Assembly (NCBI GenBank): GCA_902570125.1
Contig: CACFXK010000001.1
Location: 1-64,000, forward strand
DNA length: 64,000 bases
Direction of reading: 5' to 3'
DNA from: an uncultured Pelagibacteraceae bacterium
GTDB taxonomy: Bacteria; Pseudomonadota; Alphaproteobacteria; Pelagibacterales; Pelagibacteraceae
Shown here one piece after another: positions 17,879 through 25,199 of the stretch. Positions within the stretch are counted from its first letter, which is position 1. Every line of letters begins with the position of its first letter. The position numbers and the translations under genes were made by a program. The notes beneath the pieces were generated by a model. It was not told the DNA's origin and searched no databases. It worked only from the letters and a program-made list of their open reading frames with translations.

Positions 17879-18715
17879 TTATTTTTTGGCCAATTTGTTC
17901 CCATCCACGTTTAATTTTTCGTATCTTGCAGATAATTGCTCAAAAGTTTCTTGTTCGCTTAGCCAAACTTCATAGTCAGCTTTATTTTGGACCTCAACAC
18001 CACCTCTCATTGCGTAGTGTCCAACACCACAGTATTCGGCACATAACACTTCGTATTCACCTACTTTGTTAGGTTCAAACCAATAGAAAGTAACCGTTCC
18101 TGGAACTGCATCCATTTTTGCTCTAAATTGTGGAACATACCAATTATGAAGTACGTCTACTGATCTCAATAAAATTTTTACAGGCCTATTGTTTTCTAAA
18201 TTTATAACATCACTCTCAACCATTATATCATCTCTTCCAAACGGATCATCTGGGTTGATACCAAATGGATTATTGTCAGCAATGTTTCTTACTTGTGTAG
18301 TTCCTAATTTTCCATCTGCACCAGGTAGTCTATATTGCCATCCCCATTGCCATGCCATCACATCAACTTCAATTGCATTCTTTGGAACATTTACATATTG
18401 ATTCCATATAATAAGACCAGGTGCTAATAAAGCAGCAACACCTAAGGTAGTTGCCCATGTTAGGATTTTTTCTAATTTTTTATCCTCAGGTTTATATTCT
18501 GCTCTTCTATCTTCTTTGTGTGAGTATCTAAAAACGCAGTAAATCATAAATAGACAAACAGCTACGAATACTCCTCCACCTACCCAAAAGGTAAGAGTTA
18601 TGGTATCATCCATTCCACCCCAGTTTGATGCTATGTCAGTCCAATACCAAGGGGTAAAAATATGAAATAAGACAGATCCAATGATTACTAATAAAAAAAT
18701 TATTCCTGCATGCAT
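17879..18715 (-). CDS. ctaC: Cytochrome c oxidase subunit II
   Basis: Receives electrons from cytochrome c at the binuclear Cu-A centre. The 278-aa protein has two N-terminal helices (about residues 2-20 and 40-62), a third hydrophobic stretch near 90-108, then the periplasmic cupredoxin domain. The Cu-A ligands are visible in CAEYCGVGHYAM with an upstream histidine in VDVLHNWYVP; MAWQWGWQY is the electron-entry aromatic patch. It is the first gene of the leftward oxidase operon. The 87-nt upstream gap carries a palindrome (18750-18766). Confidence 0.96.
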   Translation of the reverse strand: MHAGIIFLLVIIGSVLFHIFTPWYWTDIASNWGGMDDTITLTFWVGGGVFVAVCLFMIYCVFRYSHKEDRRAEYKPEDKKLEKILTWATTLGVAALLAPGLIIWNQYVNVPKNAIEVDVMAWQWGWQYRLPGADGKLGTTQVRNIADNNPFGINPDDPFGRDDIMVESDVINLENNRPVKILLRSVDVLHNWYVPQFRAKMDAVPGTVTFYWFEPNKVGEYEVLCAEYCGVGHYAMRGGVEVQNKADYEVWLSEQETFEQLSARYEKLNVDGNKLAKK

Positions 18716-18749
18716 AGAGCTTATATAGAAGAATAATCCTATAAATACC

Positions 18750-18766
18750 TATGACAAAATGTCATA
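18750..18766. promoter_or_regulatory. Inverted repeat upstream of the oxidase operon
   Basis: A perfect inverted repeat, TATGACA-aaa-TGTCATA, lies in the 87-nt gap between the divergent ctaC operon and the 63-aa ORF. It is 35 nt before the ctaC start and 37 nt before the start of the small ORF. Its symmetry and central position suit a shared operator for a dimeric regulator. No regulator is identified, and it is not an FNR-type box. Confidence 0.35.
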
Positions 18767-18802
18767 AAACATATTAATTATACTAATATAATCAATATAT
18801 TC

Positions 18803-18994
18803 ATGCTTGGTAAATTAGGTATTTTAATAACAATTCTTGCCTTAGTTTTAGTGTTCTATTTTGTAATTTCTTTAGGTGCAGGAAGATTTTCAAAAGGAGA
18901 GACAAAACCTGAAACTAAAAGATATCTAAGATCAGTAAATATACTTTTAATTATAATTGCATTGTTTGGATCAGTGTTAGTTTTATTTATATAA
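18803..18994 (+). CDS. Small two-helix membrane protein between two oxidase loci
   Basis: A 63-aa protein from an ATG at 18803, with hydrophobic helices at about residues 3-24 and 44-63 and a lysine-rich loop containing FSKGETKPETKRYLRS. The family is not recognised with certainty. It is divergent from ctaC and convergent with the second subunit-III gene (1-nt gap), so it is enclosed by respiratory genes. Similar twin-helix small proteins in oxidase neighbourhoods are often annotated as hypothetical. Confidence 0.65.
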   Translation: MLGKLGILITILALVLVFYFVISLGAGRFSKGETKPETKRYLRSVNILLIIIALFGSVLVLFI

Positions 18995-18995
18995 A

Positions 18996-19673
18996 TTATG
19001 CAATCAAAGATTTGCAGAATTCTATAACAGTATCATTGTATGCAAACATTATTGTAAAGAAAACTAGCCAAACTATAAATAAAAATAACCAGTACAATGA
19101 AAGAGCATTAATACTTTTTTCTTCTTTGTTATAATCTTTCTCATCTAATTTAAAAATTTTTGAGCTTACTTTGCCCCAGAAATAGAGGCCTCCTAAAAGA
19201 TGAATACCATGTAATGCGGTAAAGAAATAATAAGATGAAAAATATGTATTAGTTGAAACAAAATTTCCACTTTTCATAAGCTGGTACCATAAAGCTAACT
19301 GTAGAAATAAAAATATATAACTTAAAGCACCTACATAAATTAAATTTCTTTTTATTGTGTTTGTAATTCCATTTTTTAAATCTTTACTTATTCTATTAAA
19401 AAATATTGTTACTAGAATTAAGACCAATGTATTTATCCAAAGTAAATTTGTCTTCAGAATAAAAGTTGTATCTTGTTCAGGGGGTAGTGAGTAAAGGTAA
19501 CCAGTAAAAATTAAACTAAATAAAGTTGTACTTACTCCAAAAATAATAATAACAGCTGACATTTGATTTGAAATTTCAAATGTTTTTCCAGAATGGCCAC
19601 TATCAATTACTGCTTGATCTTGTTCCCAAGGTTTTTCAGTTAATGTGCCAAATATTTTCTTTAATAGAGACAT
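18996..19673 (-). CDS. Second heme-copper oxidase subunit III-like protein
   Basis: A 225-aa protein with about five membrane helices after a soluble N-terminus of some 35 residues. The segment YYFFTALHGIHLLGGLYFWG and the ending SLYWLFLFIVWLVFFTIMFAY match the subunit III/CyoC family. It is clearly diverged from the ctaE product at 15276-15986 and is not next to a second subunit I. It may be an alternative subunit III or an assembly-related paralogue. It is divergent from the SCO1 gene across a 36-nt gap. Confidence 0.75.
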   Translation of the reverse strand: MSLLKKIFGTLTEKPWEQDQAVIDSGHSGKTFEISNQMSAVIIIFGVSTTLFSLIFTGYLYSLPPEQDTTFILKTNLLWINTLVLILVTIFFNRISKDLKNGITNTIKRNLIYVGALSYIFLFLQLALWYQLMKSGNFVSTNTYFSSYYFFTALHGIHLLGGLYFWGKVSSKIFKLDEKDYNKEEKSINALSLYWLFLFIVWLVFFTIMFAYNDTVIEFCKSLIA

Positions 19674-19679
19674 AATGTT

Positions 19680-19696
19680 TATATAGTTCCTATATA
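19680..19696. promoter_or_regulatory. Inverted repeat between subunit III-like gene and SCO1
   Basis: TATATAG-ttc-CTATATA is a perfect 7-bp inverted repeat centred in the 36-nt gap between two divergent genes. Both starts lie within 14 nt of its arms. It may be overlapping -10 elements or a dimer site controlling both oxidase-related genes. The arms are A+T-rich, so chance cannot be excluded. Confidence 0.3.
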
Positions 19697-19709
19697 TAAT
19701 TTTACAATA

Positions 19710-20297
19710 ATGAAAATAAAAACCTCAATTGCAGTATTAACTGGATGTTTAACAATATTCTTTTTTTTGATGCTTCCAGTATTTCTTTCTATGAAAGAAC
19801 AAAAAGACCAATCAGTCGCAGCATTTAAGGGCTCAGATTTTGAGCTTAAAGATATGAACAATAATATTATAACTCAAGAATCTTTTGATGGACCTTTAAC
19901 TGCAATTTTTTTTGGTTTTACAAACTGTCCTGATATTTGCCCAATGACTTTAAATAAAATGGACATCGCATTGAATAGAATAAAGAAAAATAAAAAAAAA
20001 GATTTAAAAGTTTTTTTTATTAGCGTTGATCCTAAAAGAGATACTCCAGAAGTTATTAAAGATTATCTAAGAAATTTTGATAACGAGTTTGTAGGTATCA
20101 CAGGAGATCCAGGTGAAATTTTTTTATTGTCACAATCATGGGGAATAATCAGTCAAAAGATTTTTTTTGAAAATGGTGACTACAATGTTGATCACAGTTC
20201 ACCTGTGATTCTACTTAAAGATGGAAAATATATTGCTAAAATTTCTCACAGAGACGATATTAAAAAATCAATCAAATTAATTAACAAATATTTATAA
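19710..20297 (+). CDS. SCO1/SenC family copper chaperone
   Basis: Delivers copper to the Cu-A site of cytochrome oxidase subunit II. The 195-aa protein has one N-terminal membrane anchor (about residues 5-26) and a thioredoxin-like domain with the copper-binding CPDIC (CxxxC) motif in FGFTNCPDICPMTL and the conserved histidine in YNVDHSSPVILL. Context next to oxidase genes agrees. Its last 6 nt overlap the end of the facing rsmE gene. Confidence 0.93.
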   Translation: MKIKTSIAVLTGCLTIFFFLMLPVFLSMKEQKDQSVAAFKGSDFELKDMNNNIITQESFDGPLTAIFFGFTNCPDICPMTLNKMDIALNRIKKNKKKDLKVFFISVDPKRDTPEVIKDYLRNFDNEFVGITGDPGEIFLLSQSWGIISQKIFFENGDYNVDHSSPVILLKDGKYIAKISHRDDIKKSIKLINKYL

Positions 20298-21002
20298 ATT
20301 CAAAATATAACTAAGTATAGATATTGAAGATATCGCTGCTGTCTCTGATCTGAGAATATTTTCGTTTATTTTAAATGATTTTACACCTTTAAAATTTAAA
20401 ATATTATTCCTTTCTTGTTCTGAAAAATCACCCTCAGGTCCGATTATAATACACTGTGATTTATTTCTGTCTTTATTTAACTCAATTTTTTTATTTTTAG
20501 AATTTAGGTCAGTAAAAATTAAATCTATTTTATTTTCATTTTTTTTTAAGAAACTTTTTAAGTTTTGAGGTTTTTCTAAGGAAGGGGGGTTTATTCTATT
20601 TGACTGCTCTGTTGCCTCTATAATTATTTTTTCTAATCTCTCAGGATTAATCTTTCTGACAATTGTTCTATCAAAAATAATTGGAATAAATTTAGTTACA
20701 CCCAATTCAGTAGCCTTCTGTATCATGAAATTTGAATAATTTAATTTAATTGGAGAAAATGCCAACCAAATATCTACTGGGTTTTCTTTATTTCTTAATT
20801 TTTCTTGAATACTAAATTCAACTTTACCACTACTGATATTATTAATTTTAGCTAACCACTCACCGTTTGTATTAAATAGTGAAATATTTTCACCAATTTT
20901 GACTCTCATTACTTTTATTAAATAATGTGATTGTGGTTTTTCAAGCCAAGAATTAAAATTAAGAGATAAACTTTCAGGAAAAAATATTCTAATATTACTC
21001 AT
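20292..21002 (-). CDS. rsmE: 16S rRNA (uracil1498-N3)-methyltransferase
   Basis: SPOUT-class methyltransferase acting on 16S rRNA. The ATG at 21002 (MSNIRIFFPE) is the likely start, giving 236 aa; a longer open frame upstream would run into the divergent HAD gene. The SPOUT knot is visible in IIGPEGDFSEQE and the C-terminal LRSETAAISSISIL. The N-terminal PUA-like part includes HYLIKVMRVKIGE. Only 16 nt separate its start from that of the divergent HAD gene. Confidence 0.93.
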   Translation of the reverse strand: MSNIRIFFPESLSLNFNSWLEKPQSHYLIKVMRVKIGENISLFNTNGEWLAKINNISSGKVEFSIQEKLRNKENPVDIWLAFSPIKLNYSNFMIQKATELGVTKFIPIIFDRTIVRKINPERLEKIIIEATEQSNRINPPSLEKPQNLKSFLKKNENKIDLIFTDLNSKNKKIELNKDRNKSQCIIIGPEGDFSEQERNNILNFKGVKSFKINENILRSETAAISSISILSYILNL

Positions 21003-21018
21003 ATTAGGAAAGTAATTT

Positions 21019-21678
21019 ATGAAAAATATTAAAGCAATAATTTTCGATGCATATGGAACTTTATTTGACGTCAATTCTGCAGCAGAAAAATGTAAAGATA
21101 GAATTGGCAGCAAATGGGAAAGTTTTTCAAATTATTGGCGAACAACTCAGCTAGAATATACTTGGCTTAGAAGTTTAATGAAAAGACATAAAGATTTTTG
21201 GAAAATTACTGAGGATAGTTTGGATAAATCAATGAAAGTATTTAACATTAATCCAAATATGAAAAGAGAATTACTTGATCTTTATAGAATTCTTTCCCCT
21301 TATCCAGAAGTAAAAGAAACTCTACAATTATTAAAAGAAAAAAATTATAAACTATCAATACTCTCAAATGGAACTCCTGCCCTTCTCAATGAATTGGTCT
21401 ACAGTAATAATCTTAAAGTCTTTGATGATATTTTTTCAGTAGAAGAAGTGGGTATTTTTAAGCCAGACTCAAAGGTATATGATATTCCAGTTAGAAAATA
21501 CAAAATTGAAAAACATGAAGTCGCTTTTTTAAGCGCAAATACATGGGATGTTTCTGGGGGTGGTAATTATGGTTTTAATGCTATTTGGGTCAATAGAAAT
21601 AATATTATTTTTGATAATCTAGATTACTCTCCTGAAAATAAGATAAATAATCTTAAACACTTGCTTGATATTATTTAA
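21019..21678 (+). CDS. HAD-family hydrolase, haloacid dehalogenase type II-like
   Basis: The 219-aa protein has nucleophile Asp10 in IIFDAYGTLFD, the Ser/Thr motif in LSILSNG, and a late lysine in EVGIFKPDSKVY, i.e. HAD motifs I to III. WLRSLMKRHKDFW in the cap and SANTWDVSGGGNYGF near the C-terminus match (S)-2-haloacid dehalogenases rather than phosphoglycolate phosphatases. The physiological substrate in a marine bacterium is unknown. It is divergent from rsmE and is followed by doxX 21 nt later. Confidence 0.85.
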   Translation: MKNIKAIIFDAYGTLFDVNSAAEKCKDRIGSKWESFSNYWRTTQLEYTWLRSLMKRHKDFWKITEDSLDKSMKVFNINPNMKRELLDLYRILSPYPEVKETLQLLKEKNYKLSILSNGTPALLNELVYSNNLKVFDDIFSVEEVGIFKPDSKVYDIPVRKYKIEKHEVAFLSANTWDVSGGGNYGFNAIWVNRNNIIFDNLDYSPENKINNLKHLLDII

Positions 21679-21699
21679 ACAAGTCATTATTTTAAAATT

Positions 21700-22071
21700 A
21701 TGACAAACATTTTAGATCTTGTTGCAAGAATTTTAATTTCAGCTTTATTTCTTCTTAATGGTGTTTTTAAAATTAGTAATTACGATGGCACAATTGGTTG
21801 GATGGAGGGTTTTGGAATACCAGGAATTCTAATTATACCGGCAATAATTTTGGAGTTAGTTGGGCCTATCTTAATTATATTAGGCTATAAAGCAAAAATT
21901 GCAGCAGGTTTACTAAGTCTTTTTTGCGTTGCTACAGCAGTAATTTTTCACAACGATTTTTCGGACCAGATGCAATTAGGATCTTTTTTGAAAAATATAG
22001 CATTAGCAGGTGGGTTTCTGTTTATATTCATAAATGGAACTAAAGATTTTAGTTTAGATAAAAAATTTTAA
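21700..22071 (+). CDS. DoxX family membrane protein
   Basis: A 123-aa protein with four hydrophobic helices. The features ALFLLNGVFKISNYDGTIGW and PAIILELVGPILIILGYKAK are typical of the DoxX/YphA family, here given in fragments. DoxX-like proteins are redox-associated membrane proteins of uncertain activity. It is followed 7 nt later by a pirin gene and then a quinone oxidoreductase, which suggests a small redox-stress operon. Confidence 0.85.
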   Translation: MTNILDLVARILISALFLLNGVFKISNYDGTIGWMEGFGIPGILIIPAIILELVGPILIILGYKAKIAAGLLSLFCVATAVIFHNDFSDQMQLGSFLKNIALAGGFLFIFINGTKDFSLDKKF

Positions 22072-22078
22072 AAATAAA

Positions 22079-22915
22079 ATGTCAAATATTGAAGTTAAAA
22101 AAATTATTGAACCTACGCCAGCATCTGATGGAGCTGGAGTCAAATTAAAAAGAAGTATTGGTGTAGAGCCAAATTACTTTGATCCATTTTTAATGCTAGA
22201 TGAATTTGGATCAGAAAATAGTGAAGATTATATAGCAGGCTTTCCACCTCATCCTCATCGAGGAATAGAAACAGTAACCTATATGTTAGCTGGAGATTTT
22301 CAGCACAAAGATAGTACAGGTGGAGAAGGTAGAATGACTGCAGGAGATGTCCAGTGGATGAAAACTGGAAGTGGAATAATTCACTCGGAAATGCCAGCAA
22401 TGAAAGAAGGTAAACTTCATGGATTTCAATTATGGATCAATATGCCAGCTAAACTTAAAATGAGCAAACCAGATTATATCTATATAGATGCAGATCAAAT
22501 GAAATCATACAAAGATGAGGAAAAAATAGTAAAAGTCATAGCTGGTAAATTTGAACAAGCTGAGGGACCTGTAAAAAAACATAATGTTGAGCCTATTTAT
22601 TTTGATGTAGAATTAAATAAAGACAAAGTGTTCAATTTCAATTTACCATCAACTCACAATTCGTTTATTTATTTAATTGAAGGAGAGATAAAAATTGGAA
22701 ATAAGCAACATCAAAAAGTTGAAAATTCAAAATTAATTCTTTTAAAAAAGGGAGATAAACTTAAGGTTTATGGCTCAACTGATGCTAAGTTTCTTCTAAT
22801 TGCTGGTAAACCAATAGGCGAACAAATTGCTAGAGGCGGTCCATTTGTTATGAACACTAAACAAGAAATCTTGCAAGCCGTCGAGGATTATCATAAAGGT
22901 ACATTTGTAAAATGA
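22079..22915 (+). CDS. Pirin family protein
   Basis: A 278-aa bicupin. The metal-binding histidines of pirins are visible in FPPHPHRGIETVTYM, and the later EMPAMKEGKLHGFQLWIN segment matches the family. Some bacterial pirins oxidise quercetin; others act as regulators, so the exact role is open. It overlaps the next gene by 4 nt (ATGA). Length is in the usual 230-300 range. Confidence 0.9.
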   Translation: MSNIEVKKIIEPTPASDGAGVKLKRSIGVEPNYFDPFLMLDEFGSENSEDYIAGFPPHPHRGIETVTYMLAGDFQHKDSTGGEGRMTAGDVQWMKTGSGIIHSEMPAMKEGKLHGFQLWINMPAKLKMSKPDYIYIDADQMKSYKDEEKIVKVIAGKFEQAEGPVKKHNVEPIYFDVELNKDKVFNFNLPSTHNSFIYLIEGEIKIGNKQHQKVENSKLILLKKGDKLKVYGSTDAKFLLIAGKPIGEQIARGGPFVMNTKQEILQAVEDYHKGTFVK

Positions 22916-23883
22916 AATCAATTAAAGTAACAAATACAGGTGGACCTGAAGTTCTTAAACTAGAGGATATAACTTTAGAAAAACCTGGAGCAGATGAAGT
23001 TCAAATCGAACATGTTTCAATTGGTTTAAATTATATAGACACATATCATAGGTCGGGTTTATACCCACTTCAATTACCAACTGGGATAGGAATGGAAGCA
23101 GCAGGCATAATAAAAGAAGTTGGTTCAAATGTTTCAAAATTTTCAGTTGGAGATAAAATTGCATATGCTGCAGCTCCTTTAGGTGCTTACTCAACTCACA
23201 GAAATTACACATCAAAAAATATTGTAAAAGTTCCTGATGATATTGATTTGGACTTAATTTCGAGTGCAATGACAAAAGGAATGACAACATTTTATTTATT
23301 ACACAAAACATATATTCCAAAAGAAGGTGAAACTGTCCTATTTCATGCAGCAGCTGGTGGTGTAGGACAATTCTTTTGTCAGTGGGCAAAAAGTTTAGCG
23401 CTGAAAGTTATTGGAACGGTTGGTAGTGACGAAAAAGTTGAGACAGCAAAAAAATATGGATGTGATGAAGTTATAAACTATTCTAAGGAAGACTTTGCAA
23501 AAAAGGTTTTGGAACTCACAGATGGTAAAGGTGTTTCAGTTGTTTATGATGGTGTGGGTAAAACAACTTATGATAAATCCATTGAATGCTTAAAATTAAG
23601 AGGAACAATGGTTTCATTTGGAAATGCATCAGGTCCACTCGACCCAATCATTGTTTCAAAATCTTTACAACCAAAAGGTATTTATTTCGTAAGACCCGCA
23701 ATGAATCAGTACTTCACAAATAGTGAGGAAATACAAGAAGCGGCTAATATGTTGTTTAAACAAATTTCATCAGGAAATGTAAAAATAGAAATTTTTAAAA
23801 AATATAAATTAGAAGATGCTGTTCAAGCACACAAAGATTTAGAAGGAAGAAAAATTACAGGTCCCGCAATAATTATTCCTTAA
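22912..23883 (+). CDS. qor: NADPH:quinone oxidoreductase, zinc-independent MDR type
   Basis: A 323-aa medium-chain reductase. The N-terminal GroES-like domain has YIDTYHRSGLYPLQLPTGIG, characteristic of quinone oxidoreductase 1, and the nucleotide fold carries AAAGGVGQFFCQWAK. The C-terminal LEGRKITGPAIIIP is also typical. No structural zinc cysteines are seen. It probably reduces quinones or reactive enones. Its end overlaps the end of the facing DUF2721 gene by 11 nt. Confidence 0.92.
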   Translation: MKSIKVTNTGGPEVLKLEDITLEKPGADEVQIEHVSIGLNYIDTYHRSGLYPLQLPTGIGMEAAGIIKEVGSNVSKFSVGDKIAYAAAPLGAYSTHRNYTSKNIVKVPDDIDLDLISSAMTKGMTTFYLLHKTYIPKEGETVLFHAAAGGVGQFFCQWAKSLALKVIGTVGSDEKVETAKKYGCDEVINYSKEDFAKKVLELTDGKGVSVVYDGVGKTTYDKSIECLKLRGTMVSFGNASGPLDPIIVSKSLQPKGIYFVRPAMNQYFTNSEEIQEAANMLFKQISSGNVKIEIFKKYKLEDAVQAHKDLEGRKITGPAIIIP

Positions 23884-24280
23884 ACTGAACATCCATATCA
23901 GAAAGATGGAGTTTTAAAGCCTTAGTAGAAATTTGTATTTCTCTTATAAAAAATATAATTGAGATCATCATAGACAAACAGCACGTTCCAAAAATTACTC
24001 TAGCTACAATTAAACTTTCTAAATAAAGTGCAAAAACAGTCAGCATATTAAATAAAAAGCCGAATGCTGCTGACATGATTGCAAATTTTAATACTCCAAT
24101 TCTGCTGTTTAGGTTAATAAGTTGATCTTTCCATTCAGGGGGGGTGTGCTTTTCAAAGACATACTCATCATGAATTTTTCTAATTAATCCACTCAGGGTG
24201 TGAAATCTATTGCTGTATACACTCATTATAAGCGGTATTGCGGGAAACATTAATGCAGTAACGGTGTAATCTATATTCAT
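23873..24280 (-). CDS. DUF2721 family membrane protein
   Basis: A 135-aa protein from the ATG at 24280; an in-frame TTG three codons earlier is the alternative. It has an N-terminal helix with a proline (LMFPAIPLIMSVYSNR), a soluble stretch with LSGLIRKIHDEY and two C-terminal helices near residues 65-85 and 92-112. This arrangement fits DUF2721, a family without known function. It is divergent from ubiA across 52 nt. Confidence 0.75.
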   Translation of the reverse strand: MNIDYTVTALMFPAIPLIMSVYSNRFHTLSGLIRKIHDEYVFEKHTPPEWKDQLINLNSRIGVLKFAIMSAAFGFLFNMLTVFALYLESLIVARVIFGTCCLSMMISIIFFIREIQISTKALKLHLSDMDVQFKE

Positions 24281-24332
24281 TCGAATCAATTTGATTATGA
24301 AACTCTGCTTTGCTATTTACAAGTAAATTGTT

Positions 24333-25199
24333 ATGCAAAACATCAAATTGTTCATTGAACTTACAAGGTTAAATAGACCAATCGGATACATGCTTTTATT
24401 TTGGCCTTGTCTATGGGGTCTTACCATTGCTTATAATTTTAATTCTGAATTAGAAAAATTTTATTTTTATTCTATGCTATTTTTACTTGGTTCAATGCTA
24501 ATGAGATCTGCTGGTTGCATTGTAAATGATATAGTAGATAAAAATTTCGACAAAAAAGTTGAGAGAACAAAAAATAGACCAATTGCATCGGGAAAAGTTT
24601 CTTTAAAGCTAGCAATAATTTACTCTATTATTTTATGTGGATTAGCATTTTTAGTACTGATTAATTTTAATAAATTTACAATTTTGATGGCACTTTTATC
24701 TATGCCATTAGCTTTTACTTATCCTTTGATGAAAAGATTTACCTATTGGCCACAGCTATTTTTAGGAATTACATTTAACTATGGTCTTGTTCTTGCGTGG
24801 ATATCAATAAATAACAGCATAAATTTAGTACCAATTATTTTTTATTTTGGAGCCATATTTTGGACACTGGGTTACGACACTATTTATGGATATCAAGATA
24901 TTAAAGATGATGAGATTATAGGAGTTAAGTCTACCTCGATAAAATTTAAAAATAACCCAAAAAAATTTATTTCTTTATGTTACATACTTTTTTTTCTTTC
25001 ACTAATTTTAGTTGGCTTTTTAATGAATTTTAAAGTGTCATATTTTATGTCCATGGTAATTACTTTTTTTCATTTGATTTTCTATCAAATAAAAAATCTT
25101 GAAGTATCAAACCCCTATATGTGTCTAGTAAAATTTAAAAGTAATAATTTATTAGGTCTTATTGTATTTATTAATATTTTAATTGGAAAAATAATTTAA
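24333..25199 (+). CDS. ubiA: 4-hydroxybenzoate polyprenyltransferase
   Basis: Attaches the polyprenyl tail to 4-hydroxybenzoate in ubiquinone synthesis. The 288-aa protein has about eight helices. The family start LTRLNRPIGYMLLFWPCLWG is clear, and both aspartate motifs are present: NDIVDKNFDKKVERTKNRP and YGYQDIKDDEIIGVKS. It abuts the next gene (stop at 25199, start at 25200), so it may be transcribed with the lipid A block. Confidence 0.95.
   Translation: MQNIKLFIELTRLNRPIGYMLLFWPCLWGLTIAYNFNSELEKFYFYSMLFLLGSMLMRSAGCIVNDIVDKNFDKKVERTKNRPIASGKVSLKLAIIYSIILCGLAFLVLINFNKFTILMALLSMPLAFTYPLMKRFTYWPQLFLGITFNYGLVLAWISINNSINLVPIIFYFGAIFWTLGYDTIYGYQDIKDDEIIGVKSTSIKFKNNPKKFISLCYILFFLSLILVGFLMNFKVSYFMSMVITFFHLIFYQIKNLEVSNPYMCLVKFKSNNLLGLIVFINILIGKII

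Noticed and set aside
22955-23389. A 144-aa leucine-rich open frame antisense to qor.
   Set aside because: It lies entirely within a well-supported gene, shows no domain features and has low-complexity composition.
24284-24296. AATCAA-T-TTGATT inverted repeat between DUF2721 and ubiA.
   Set aside because: Short A+T-rich arms close to a start codon are common by chance in this genome, and it does not match a known operator.
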